Shown here: one piece after another, positions 8,018 to 15,072 of the stretch
How positions within the stretch are numbered: the stretch's first letter is position 1
Layout: every line of letters starts with the position of its first letter
Source of the DNA: CAUUGB01 sp963544615
Lineage (GTDB): Bacteria > Patescibacteriota > Microgenomatia > UBA1400 > PJMF01
Assembly (NCBI GenBank): GCA_963544615.1
Contig: CAUUGB010000005.1
Span: forward strand, 1 to 43,318
Direction of reading: 5' to 3'
DNA: 43,318 nucleotides
Translations under genes and position numbers: made by a program
The notes under the pieces: generated by a model
Databases searched by the model: none
Seen by the model: only the letters and a program-made list of their open reading frames with translations
What the model was told of the DNA's origin: nothing

Positions 8018-9058
8018 TTAAAATTGACTTAAAAATTCCAAATTGCCATTGTAAAAATTGCGAATGTCATCTAAACCATAATCCTTTTGCAAAGCGGTGG
8101 CTCTCTCTATTCCCCATCCAAAAGCAAAGCCAGTATATTTACTACTATCCAAACCACTTGCTTGTAAAACATGGGGATGTATCATGCCCGCTCCACCAAC
8201 TTCGTGCCAACCACTTTTGCAAAAACGACACTTACTGCCATCTTTAAGTGTGCCTTTACCTTGGCAGAAATGACAAGAAAAATCTACTTCAAAGCTAGGT
8301 TCGGTAAATTGAAAGTGAAAAGGGCGAATGCGACTTTTACTCTCCGGTCCAAAAAATTCTTTGGCAAAAAAATCCAATACTCCTTTAAGATGAGTAATAT
8401 TAATATTACTATCTACCACCATCCCTTCAAATTGATGAAACATTTGGGTGTGGGTAACATCTTGTTGGCGCCTGTAGCAGCGAGAAATATTAATCATCCT
8501 GATGGGTGGAGTTTTTAGTCTATCTATTTCGTGAGGTTGACCATTGGAGGTATGAGGGGTTAGTACCAAGCGTGGTTGAGTGGCGCTGGCTTTTGAGGAA
8601 TGAGGGTGGCTGACAAAAAAAGTTTCCCATTCGTCACGAGCGGGATGTCCTGGAGCCATATTTAATTTGCCAAAAGCATATTCATCAGTGTCTACCTCAG
8701 GGTGGCGAACTAACACAAAACCCAAGTGGGCAAAAATTTCGCTAATTCTTTCAATAGTAAGACTAATAGGATGTAGGTGTCCTTGAGGCAGTGCTGCCGC
8801 AGGTAGGGTGTAATCAAAATCAAGTAATTCTTTTTGATGAGTGGCTTGCTGTTGGGCTTGCAAAGTTTCTAATTCTTTTTTAAGTTGATTAAGGGTAATT
8901 CCGGCCTGTTTTTTGTCAACAATATTTTTAATTTCCCCTGCTAATTGATTAAAAAGTCCTTTTTTGCCCAAGTATTTTTCTGTCCAATTTGTGGCAGGGT
9001 CTTTTTTGGCTTGCGTGGCTAATGCTTGTGCTTGGAATTGAAATTGCCTATTATCCAT
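8018..9058 (-). CDS. pheS: Phenylalanyl-tRNA synthetase alpha subunit
   Basis: Class II aminoacyl-tRNA synthetase catalytic subunit, 346 residues. An N-terminal coiled-coil (about 1-90) for tRNA contact precedes the catalytic core with HPISLTIERISEIF, the FHQFEGMVVD motif 2 region, a Cys-rich CHFCQGKGTLKDGSKCRFC insert and the GFAFGWGIERATAL motif 3. The beta-subunit gene pheT, usually next downstream, is absent here; a cysteine desulfurase follows 3 nt later. The start is ATG 9058 with TGATATAAT 8 nt upstream. Confidence 0.95.
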   Translation of the reverse strand: MDNRQFQFQAQALATQAKKDPATNWTEKYLGKKGLFNQLAGEIKNIVDKKQAGITLNQLKKELETLQAQQQATHQKELLDFDYTLPAAALPQGHLHPISLTIERISEIFAHLGFVLVRHPEVDTDEYAFGKLNMAPGHPARDEWETFFVSHPHSSKASATQPRLVLTPHTSNGQPHEIDRLKTPPIRMINISRCYRRQQDVTHTQMFHQFEGMVVDSNINITHLKGVLDFFAKEFFGPESKSRIRPFHFQFTEPSFEVDFSCHFCQGKGTLKDGSKCRFCKSGWHEVGGAGMIHPHVLQASGLDSSKYTGFAFGWGIERATALQKDYGLDDIRNFYNGNLEFLSQF

Positions 9059-9066
9059 TTGTTTTT

Positions 9067-9072
9067 ATTATA
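9067..9072 (-). promoter_or_regulatory. Extended -10 for pheS
   Basis: TGATATAAT on minus, 8 nt before the pheS ATG; predicts a leaderless or 1-2 nt leader transcript. Confidence 0.55.
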
Positions 9073-9169
9073 TCACTGTGGGTAGACACTCCTTTTTGCA
9101 ACCACAAACAACAACTAAGGGTTAAACCGTTTGCCTTTAAGTTGGTGGTGATAGTTTATTTTAATTAAG

Positions 9170-9243
9170 TGGTCTCTAGTGGACTCGAACCACTGACCTT
9201 TCCCATGTCAAGGGAACGCTCTAACCAACTGAGCCAAGAGACC
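9170..9243 (-). tRNA. tRNA-Val (anticodon GAC)
   Basis: 74-nt cloverleaf: acceptor GGTCTCT/AGAGACC, D arm GCTC-AGTTGGTTA-GAGC, anticodon stem TTCCC/GGGAA with loop TTGACAT, T arm AGTGG-TTCGAGT-CCACT, A73, no CCA. Its D arm and 26-27 bases match tRNA-Val(CAC). Promoter at 9253-9258. Confidence 0.95.
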
Positions 9244-9252
9244 AACAAGACA

Positions 9253-9258
9253 ATTATA
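9253..9258 (-). promoter_or_regulatory. Extended -10 for tRNA-Val(GAC)
   Basis: TGTTATAAT on minus, 9 nt upstream of the tRNA 5' end; divergent from the plus-strand -10 at 9281. Confidence 0.5.
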
Positions 9259-9280
9259 ACATTGCTTTGCTCTGTAGTGC

Positions 9281-9286
9281 TATAAT
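9281..9286 (+). promoter_or_regulatory. Extended -10 for the 9330 gene
   Basis: TGCTATAAT; the predicted transcript starts near 9292, exactly at a small hairpin, giving a leader of about 38 nt. Confidence 0.5.
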
Positions 9287-9291
9287 TAAAA

Positions 9292-9313
9292 CACCACTTT
9301 GGTGGCTTTTTTT
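9292..9313 (+). terminator. Leader hairpin with T-tract
   Basis: CACCA-CTT-TGGTG followed by G-C-TTTTTTT at the very 5' end of the 9330 transcript. The stem is only 5 bp, so it may be a weak attenuator or a 5' stabilising hairpin rather than a true terminator. Confidence 0.35.
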
Positions 9314-9329
9314 GTTAAGGAAAAACAAA

Positions 9330-9629
9330 ATGAAATCAAAATCGAAACAAACTTACGAGCTTTTGCAGAAAAATCAAGCTAAATTATACGCTGATTTTAA
9401 GCATCTTCATGATCTTTTTGCCCAAAATCCCTCCAAATATCGGCAGCAGTTTAATCAACTTGGGGGTGATTTTGTCAACATGGTGCGCATTTATGAAAGA
9501 CGTTTGTGCGCTGGGATGGAGCGCTCAGGTCATGGCATATACTCCTCTAATGTGGCAGAAACCTATTGGAAATTAGTGCGCCGTGATTTTCCCTTAATTG
9601 ATCAAGTGGGTATAATTTTTAGCTCATAA
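9330..9629 (+). CDS. Small orphan protein, 99 residues
   Basis: Unrecognised, soluble, basic and helical by eye (MKSKSKQTYELLQKNQAKLY start). The ATG at 9330 has AAGGA upstream and an extended -10 at 9281; the longer reading frame from 9267 would begin before the transcript does. A RIYERRLCAGMERSGHG segment is the most distinctive part. Its 3' end overlaps that of miaA (opposite strand) by 28 nt. Confidence 0.7.
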   Translation: MKSKSKQTYELLQKNQAKLYADFKHLHDLFAQNPSKYRQQFNQLGGDFVNMVRIYERRLCAGMERSGHGIYSSNVAETYWKLVRRDFPLIDQVGIIFSS

Positions 9630-10519
9630 AGCTGTTGGAGTTTTTTTAAGTAAGTGAATTGTTTTTTAGCATACTGCCACTCTTTTTGTTTCCAAGTGAG
9701 TAAACATTCTTGACGACTAATTTGGTTTTGCGCTAAAGCAAGCAGTTGCGCAAAGCCCAAAGGCATGCGGCTGCAAAAATTTTTTTTAGTTACTAGTTGA
9801 GGATATTTGCGACTTACTTGAATAACTTCTTGAAGAGCTTGAGTAAATCTGTTTTCTATACGTTGGTAAATTTTTTGTTCTAGGGTTTCTTGGTTATAAG
9901 AGGGCATGATGAATTCTTGTTTAATAGGCGCGAACAATGGTTTTTGGGTGATGGGGGGATGGGTTTTTTGATAGAGGCTAATTTCTAAGTGTCGCTGTAA
10001 ACGCCTTTTGTTAGCTCGATCGCTTTGATTAAGTTGGGCAAATTTATGGCTATCTACTCGCTTTAACCAAGCAGCCAGTTCGCCAGCATTCATGCTGGCA
10101 GCAACTAAGCGTAAGTTACGATTAGGAGGAATGGTGGCAAATTGATTATCTTGCACTAAGCGTTGATGATATAAACCGTTGCCTCCTAAAAGAATAACTA
10201 CTTCTTGAGAAAAAAATTGTTGGTTGCTTAAATCTTTAAGTAGAGCTCCCAGTGACCATTCTCTTTGGAGTGGTTGGTCTGCCAAATAAAAAAGGCGGAA
10301 GTTGTTTGGAAAGCTTTGTTGCAGCAAGTGCCAATCGGTTGTATCGGCACCACTTAAAATAGCCAAGTCAGCATAAATTTGTCGACTGTCTAGGGAAATC
10401 ACACTCACTTTTTTGCCATCGCGGCAATATTCTCCTGCTAGTTTTACCGCTAGCTTGGTTTTACCGCTACCAGTTGGTCCCACAATAGATAACAGTTTAG
10501 ACAATTTTGGGGCGTTCAT
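9602..10519 (-). CDS. miaA: tRNA dimethylallyltransferase
   Basis: Adds the dimethylallyl group from DMAPP to A37 of tRNAs reading UNN codons (i6A). Seen: P-loop GPTGSGKT near the N-terminus, DSRQIY, and GGNGLY, where the usual Thr of GGTGLY is Asn. Length 305 fits. ATG 10519 is chosen because it puts the P-loop at the usual distance; the frame stays open to 10597 but the extra 26 residues do not look like MiaA. It overlaps miaB by 23 nt, so the two modification steps are coupled. DMAPP supply is a question, given the degenerate MEP genes at 32.7-35.0 kb. Confidence 0.92.
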   Translation of the reverse strand: MNAPKLSKLLSIVGPTGSGKTKLAVKLAGEYCRDGKKVSVISLDSRQIYADLAILSGADTTDWHLLQQSFPNNFRLFYLADQPLQREWSLGALLKDLSNQQFFSQEVVILLGGNGLYHQRLVQDNQFATIPPNRNLRLVAASMNAGELAAWLKRVDSHKFAQLNQSDRANKRRLQRHLEISLYQKTHPPITQKPLFAPIKQEFIMPSYNQETLEQKIYQRIENRFTQALQEVIQVSRKYPQLVTKKNFCSRMPLGFAQLLALAQNQISRQECLLTWKQKEWQYAKKQFTYLKKLQQLYELKIIPT

Positions 10520-11627
10520 GTAATTTGTCTTGGTTAATGATTTTATCCAGTAAATTAAAGCGACGTTTTTTTTCCTTAAAAGGTACACTGTCAGCATATA
10601 GTTTGGCAGCGAGGGTGCCAGGACGCGGTGAATACATGGCTACAAAAGCCACTATAAAACCTACTTGTTTAACTAAATCCAGGGTGTCAGCAAATTCGCT
10701 CTCGCTTTCACCGGCAAAACCCACAATAATGTCGGTGCCAATAAGCAAATTAGGGTCGGCAGCTTTTAAGTCTTTGATTAAACGCAAATAATTTTCTCTA
10801 GTATAGCCGCGGTTCATTCTTTGCAGGACACTATTACTCCCAGATTGCACTGGTAGATGCAGATAACGATCAATTTTTTTGTTCTCGCCAATTTCTTTGA
10901 TTAATTCGGGATAAAAATCCCACGGATTAGCAGTGAGAAAACGAATTTTTTTAATTTCTTTCAAAGCACTCAGTGCGCGCAGGAGCTTGACAAATGGGGG
11001 TAATCCTTTATAGGGGCGGTATTGCTCATGGTTTTGGGGTAGCGTAGCTTTGCGCTTGACAATACTCTCCTTTTCCAGTCCCCAAGAATTAACATTTTGA
11101 CCCAAAAGAGTAATTTCGCTGTATCCAGCTTTAATGGCTCTTTGCGCGTCAAAAAGAATTTCTTTCATCGGGCGAGATTTTTCTCGCCCTCTCGCATGGG
11201 GGACCACACAGTAAGTGCAAAAGGAATTACAGCCTACCGAGATTTGAATAAAAGCTTGAGTTTTATCTTGGCGAATAGGTTCTAAGGCAAAATCTACCAA
11301 TTGATCTCCGGGACGTACTTCGCTGATAATAGGGTACTTTTTTAGTAATTTATCTTTGTAGCGACTCATACAGCCAGCCAGGACTACATGTGGTCTGCTA
11401 GCCGCTGGACGCTGGCTAAACTCTTGCTGCATTTTAGCTAATAAACTTAAAGCTCTGTCATCGGCAGCTTTGCGTACACTACAGGTGTTGATAAAGATTT
11501 CTTGAGCTTTTTTCCACGAGTGCTCGGGAAATAGTCCTTGTTGTCTAAAAAAACCCGCTTGTCTTTCGCTTTCTGCCTTATTAGCCTGGCAGCCATAAGT
11601 TTTAATGTAGTAGTAAGCCTTAGCCAT
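10497..11627 (-). CDS. miaB: tRNA-2-methylthio-N6-dimethylallyladenosine synthase, TRAM-less
   Basis: Radical SAM methylthiotransferase converting i6A37 to ms2i6A37. The N-terminal UPF0004 domain has C13, C49 and C86 for one 4Fe-4S cluster, and the radical SAM CxxxCxxC is C133/C137/C140 in GCNSFCTYC. The enzyme usually ends in a TRAM tRNA-binding domain of about 60 residues; here it stops soon after the barrel (NLLDKIINQDKLHERPKIV, 376 residues in total), so TRAM is missing. The ATG at 11627 follows the preceding stop by 2 nt. The downstream partner miaA overlaps by 23 nt. The family could also include MtaB/RimO, but pairing with miaA supports MiaB. Confidence 0.92.
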   Translation of the reverse strand: MAKAYYYIKTYGCQANKAESERQAGFFRQQGLFPEHSWKKAQEIFINTCSVRKAADDRALSLLAKMQQEFSQRPAASRPHVVLAGCMSRYKDKLLKKYPIISEVRPGDQLVDFALEPIRQDKTQAFIQISVGCNSFCTYCVVPHARGREKSRPMKEILFDAQRAIKAGYSEITLLGQNVNSWGLEKESIVKRKATLPQNHEQYRPYKGLPPFVKLLRALSALKEIKKIRFLTANPWDFYPELIKEIGENKKIDRYLHLPVQSGSNSVLQRMNRGYTRENYLRLIKDLKAADPNLLIGTDIIVGFAGESESEFADTLDLVKQVGFIVAFVAMYSPRPGTLAAKLYADSVPFKEKKRRFNLLDKIINQDKLHERPKIV

Positions 11628-11629
11628 AA

Positions 11630-13156
11630 TTAGTGGCAATCAAAACTGACTGGTTTAGACCAAGGTGAAAAATTAGCTTCGCTGTGGCAGTCGCGACACA
11701 AGGAATAGCTGAATTGCACGTACTTTACCCCACTGGTAAGGTTTTCTACTTTAATTCTTACTCCAGAGTCATTGGTATTAATTTTTTGGTTGTAAAAATT
11801 ACCACTACCTTGTTCACCGCCGACTTTAATCCAATATTGTCCTGCTTGTTGAAATTTAGCAATATTGATATAAGTAAACCAGCGCTCCCCGCTGCGCTGA
11901 CATGGTTCCACGTTAATGGCGACTTGATTTTCTGGTGGAGTGAGCGAGAAATTGGTATTGAGGGTAAAGTTGATATTACCAGCTGGAGCAGCAACGGTGG
12001 TTTGGCTGCTAGAGTTAACATTTTGCTCGCGTACTTGCAGTTGAGCTTTAATGACATACCACTCTCCTGCATTTACTTGGGAATAAGACCAAAACTGACC
12101 GTCGCTTTTAGGATTGTTAATAGTAGTCCAAACTTGATAGTCATTATCTGCTGGCTTTTTACCCATAATTTGTACTCGAGAATCTTTATCTAGAGGACCA
12201 TTAATGGTAATCCAGCCAGAAACTTGTGTTTGTCCTGTTTGTGGATAGGGAGTTACTTGTGGAGGCAGAATTACCCCTCCTACTTGGGTGGGGGTAGGAG
12301 TGGGAGTGGGGGTAGCCTTGGGAGTAACTACTGCATTTTTTGGCTGGAGAGGAGCGGCGGTCGCAGGAGGATGAGCAGTAGAATTGATGACAAAGTTAAT
12401 TTGTTTATTACCCAGTTTAGCAGTAGCAATGTGATCTGATTGTCCAATGACATTATTGTTTTTGTCTTTGAGAATTGCTTGAAAGCTGTAATTGGTATAA
12501 GGATCAATATTGATAATACTAAATGTACTACTGCTGCCAGAAAGATTGAGTGTTGCCACTTCACTAACTTGATTAGCAATGGTTTGCTGAATTAGCAATT
12601 TGCTGCCTGTAGGTAAGTAGCCATTAATGGTATATTTGCCTGAGATAGTTTTTAACTCTTCTTGCAAACTACCCGGATCTAGCCCTAAATCATCCCAGGA
12701 GACATTAAAATCAACAGGAACATTAAGCGCAGGAGCAGTCACAGTTTCAATAGAACTTTTAGCAATACTCACTCCATTAATGGTTAAATTGCCATAAACT
12801 TCATAATTCTCTCCCTCGATAGCATTAGCAAAGCTCCAGGTTTTATCACTCAAAGTTAGTTTTAAGCCAGCATCCTTAAAATTGTCGCTGCTGCCAGCCT
12901 GACGCAGCATAATACTAATATTTCCTTGATCACCCTCTTTGGGTTGCAGTCCTGACCAAGTAATACTACCCGAAAGAGTGGCTTTTTTACTGCCTAAAGT
13001 AGGTTGATAATTGGGACTGGTTTGATTTTGTTGCCAGCGGAAATACATCCAAATACCAAAACAGACAAAAATTAATACCACTGTACTGATTAACCAAGGA
13101 TTAATCTTAATCACTCGTTCATTATTGTTGGAGTCGTTTTGAAAAATAGTGCTCAT
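11630..13156 (-). CDS. Membrane-anchored protein with repeated beta-sandwich modules
   Basis: A surface protein: short cytoplasmic N-terminus, one membrane helix (about residues 21-40), then extracellular modules. Three modules share an opening motif, LSGSITWSGLQP (about 61-72), ISGKYTINGYLP (about 165-176) and VSGWITINGPLD (about 315-326), and look like tandem Ig/FN3-type domains of about 95 residues. A Thr-Pro linker (TPTPTPTPT) separates modules 2 and 3. A final FN3-like module ends with Cys residues (SLCRDCHSE, FDCH). The ATG at 13156 is chosen because TGCTATAAT ends 6 nt before it; a GTG at 13180 overlapping yraN is the alternative. Adhesion is plausible but inferred. Confidence 0.8.
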   Translation of the reverse strand: MSTIFQNDSNNNERVIKINPWLISTVVLIFVCFGIWMYFRWQQNQTSPNYQPTLGSKKATLSGSITWSGLQPKEGDQGNISIMLRQAGSSDNFKDAGLKLTLSDKTWSFANAIEGENYEVYGNLTINGVSIAKSSIETVTAPALNVPVDFNVSWDDLGLDPGSLQEELKTISGKYTINGYLPTGSKLLIQQTIANQVSEVATLNLSGSSSTFSIINIDPYTNYSFQAILKDKNNNVIGQSDHIATAKLGNKQINFVINSTAHPPATAAPLQPKNAVVTPKATPTPTPTPTQVGGVILPPQVTPYPQTGQTQVSGWITINGPLDKDSRVQIMGKKPADNDYQVWTTINNPKSDGQFWSYSQVNAGEWYVIKAQLQVREQNVNSSSQTTVAAPAGNINFTLNTNFSLTPPENQVAINVEPCQRSGERWFTYINIAKFQQAGQYWIKVGGEQGSGNFYNQKINTNDSGVRIKVENLTSGVKYVQFSYSLCRDCHSEANFSPWSKPVSFDCH

Positions 13157-13162
13157 GAGGCT

Positions 13163-13168
13163 ATTATA
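13163..13168 (-). promoter_or_regulatory. Extended -10 for the beta-sandwich protein
   Basis: TGCTATAAT on minus, TATAAT 6 nt before ATG 13156, just upstream within the end region of yraN. Confidence 0.55.
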
Positions 13169-13176
13169 GCAGATAA

Positions 13177-13557
13177 TCACGGCCAGCTAATGTTTTCGTA
13201 GTGGCAAATTTTTTGGGGTAAAACTGTAATTAAATCAAAGCGATAATCATATTTGAGTTGGCTCTCTTGCAAAAAAGCCCAAGCAGCGCGATGAAGAGCC
13301 GCTAATTTACGCTCATTTAGGGCTAATTCTGGAGCAACCAAATCATCACGAGAGCGAGTTTTAACTTCAACAAATACCAGCTCTTGATTATTTTGGTCAA
13401 AGGCAACTAAATCAATTTCTTCTCTGCCTGCTCGCCAACGCTGAGCCAAAATGCGGTAATTGTTTTTGAGTAAAAATTTTTTGGCAACCTCCTCTCCTTG
13501 CCAACCAATTAGATTTTTATGCTGCTGCTGGAGTTGCCGTTTTCTTAAAGTTAACAC
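13177..13557 (-). CDS. yraN: YraN/UPF0102 family nuclease-like protein
   Basis: About 126 residues. GWQGEEVAKKFL, the GREEIDLVAF motif and LVFVEVKTRSRDD form the PD-(D/E)xK-like core of UPF0102; these proteins resemble Holliday-junction resolvases, their exact role unsettled. The start is uncertain: the frame is open to 13650 inside rplS, but the family begins around the GWQGE segment, so the GTG at 13557 (41-nt overlap with the end of rplS) is preferred. It is next to rplS, as in several other bacteria. Confidence 0.85.
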   Translation of the reverse strand: MLTLRKRQLQQQHKNLIGWQGEEVAKKFLLKNNYRILAQRWRAGREEIDLVAFDQNNQELVFVEVKTRSRDDLVAPELALNERKLAALHRAAWAFLQESQLKYDYRFDLITVLPQKICHYENISWP

Positions 13558-13876
13558 TCTTCTCTTTAACTTTGCTAGCACTTTTGCCAATTTTGTGGCG
13601 CAAATAATACAGTTTGCCACGACGCACTCTGCCTTGACGCTTGCTGACAATTTTTTTGATTGAAGGCAGTGCTAAAGGAAAAATTTTTTCTACCCCAATC
13701 CCTCCAGCGCTAATTTTGCGCAAAGTAATGGTTTTGCCTGGCTCACGACCAGAAATAGCAATCACAATCCCTTCAAAAATTTGTACTCTTTTTTTATTAC
13801 CTTCACTAATTTCTTGGTGAACAGCAATAGTGTCGCCGGCGGAAAAACTATGGTCTTGATAGGTGAAATACTGCAT
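13517..13876 (-). CDS. rplS: 50S ribosomal protein L19
   Basis: 119 residues. FSAGDTIAVHQEISEGNKKR, QIFEGIVIAISG, RKISAGGIGVEKIFPL and RRGKLYYLR are diagnostic for L19, at the 30S-50S interface. An Ala-rich tail (ATPAAA) ends the protein. A TGATATAAT box lies 33 nt upstream. First gene of the minus-strand run toward miaA. Confidence 0.97.
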   Translation of the reverse strand: MQYFTYQDHSFSAGDTIAVHQEISEGNKKRVQIFEGIVIAISGREPGKTITLRKISAGGIGVEKIFPLALPSIKKIVSKRQGRVRRGKLYYLRHKIGKSASKVKEKSVNFKKTATPAAA

Positions 13877-13909
13877 AAAATATCTACTTTCTTGGAATTT
13901 AAGAAGCCG

Positions 13910-13915
13910 ATTATA
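13910..13915 (-). promoter_or_regulatory. Extended -10 for rplS
   Basis: TGATATAAT on minus with a 33-nt leader, leaving room for an SD, as also seen for infC. Confidence 0.5.
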
Positions 13916-14035
13916 TCATGCTTTTACTATTTTTGCCAGCCGTGATACAATCAATTATTATTAATTTGTCAGCCTAAACTTTTGTGTTTGTTTGGGTTTG
14001 GTGTGACGTATCTTGTGATCGTCAGGAAAGTATTT

Positions 14036-14353
14036 ATGGAAGACGCTTCAGCAACAGCCAATCCAGCCAAGTTATTTGTGGGTAATTTAGCTTATCGTAT
14101 TGATGACACTAAACTTCAAGAAATATTTGCTCCTTATGGAGAAATTGTGGAGGCGGTAGTTTTGAAAGAAAAACAGTACGGTCACAGTGATCGTCCTCCC
14201 CGCTCCCGAGGAATGGGTTTTGTCACTTATGCTAGTAGCCAATCAGCTCAGGAGGCGATTGCAGCCTTAAATGAGAAAGAAGTTGAGGGTAGAGCAATTA
14301 TTGTGGAGGTTGCCAAACCACCCAAGGCAAAATTTAATCAGCAAAGAATTTAA
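14036..14353 (+). CDS. RRM-domain RNA-binding protein
   Basis: A single RRM: RNP2 LFVGNL and RNP1 RGMGFVTY, with the usual beta-alpha-beta order and a short basic tail (about 105 residues). Such small glycine-poor RRM proteins occur in cyanobacteria and several other phyla and bind single-stranded RNA. The ATG at 14036 has AGGAAAG 6-9 nt upstream; the frame is open from 13982, but that extension is not RRM-like. TGATACAAT at 13946-13951 is a likely -10 with a long leader (about 80 nt). A clear terminator follows. Confidence 0.9.
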   Translation: MEDASATANPAKLFVGNLAYRIDDTKLQEIFAPYGEIVEAVVLKEKQYGHSDRPPRSRGMGFVTYASSQSAQEAIAALNEKEVEGRAIIVEVAKPPKAKFNQQRI

Positions 14354-14375
14354 TTGGCCAAATGTGGTGATTAAA

Positions 14376-14408
14376 GCACCCTGTTTTGCAGGGTGTTTGT
14401 GGTTTTTT
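14376..14408 (+). terminator. Rho-independent terminator of the RRM gene
   Basis: CACCCTG-TTTTG-CAGGGTG (7-bp stem) then TTTGTGGTTTTTT. The next gene begins 25 nt later. Confidence 0.75.
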
Positions 14409-14432
14409 GTTCCTTATTAATTAATATTACCG

Positions 14433-14807
14433 ATGTCAAAAGAATATTGCTTTTCGGCTTGGGAGGGTAAAAGTTTTACCATTAATTGTGATGAGGCGTA
14501 TTTAAGTTACTGTCGACACTTAGGTATAAAATCATTTGGACAGCTTAATGCTCAAACAGGTGAGGCATTGTTTTGGCATTTTATTGATGATTATCAGCGT
14601 CACGTTATAGATGAAGACCAACTTTGTTGTTTGTGCAACTGTTTGTACGATGAATGTCCTGGTATTGCTGAAAATAAACATATTGGTGATTTAGTGCTTT
14701 TTTTAGGCGACTTAAGTTTTCAATTGCATCATCATCGCCCCGGTGCTAGAGAAAATTTACAAGCTGCCATTGTCAAGCGTCAAGCGATGTTGTCAAATTT
14801 AAAATAA
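14433..14807 (+). CDS. Cys-containing orphan protein, 124 residues
   Basis: Not recognised. Soluble, acidic, with a cluster CCLCNCLYDEC (about residues 69-79) that could bind metal, and a His run (LHHHRPG). It is expressed in the same direction as the RRM gene but after that gene's terminator, so it needs read-through or its own promoter; no convincing -10 is visible. Confidence 0.65.
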   Translation: MSKEYCFSAWEGKSFTINCDEAYLSYCRHLGIKSFGQLNAQTGEALFWHFIDDYQRHVIDEDQLCCLCNCLYDECPGIAENKHIGDLVLFLGDLSFQLHHHRPGARENLQAAIVKRQAMLSNLK

Positions 14808-15072
14808 ATAAATTTACTTCTGCCCGGGTTAATAATATTGAGGTAATAATTGCCAAAGCCTAATTATTTTTGCTTTTTAAGCCAACAAGTGGTAACTGTC
14901 AAAGTACTCATTCTTCAAAAATAATTAAATATGGTCAGTAGTACTTTCATGGTGCTACTGTCAAGCGGTAGTAATCACCTATCAAAATTCATAGCAGATT
15001 GTTTAAGTGTTGCAACTAAAAGTTAAATATTTGATATTTTTTAACTATTAATAGATTACAATATAGGAGTTT

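Noticed and set aside
11684..12193. Long plus-strand frame opposite the surface protein
   Set aside because: Shadow of the minus-strand gene; no SD, no family features.
12285..12314. G-rich run on plus, possible G-quadruplex
   Set aside because: It is the complement of the Thr-Pro linker codons of the surface protein; simple coding low complexity explains it.
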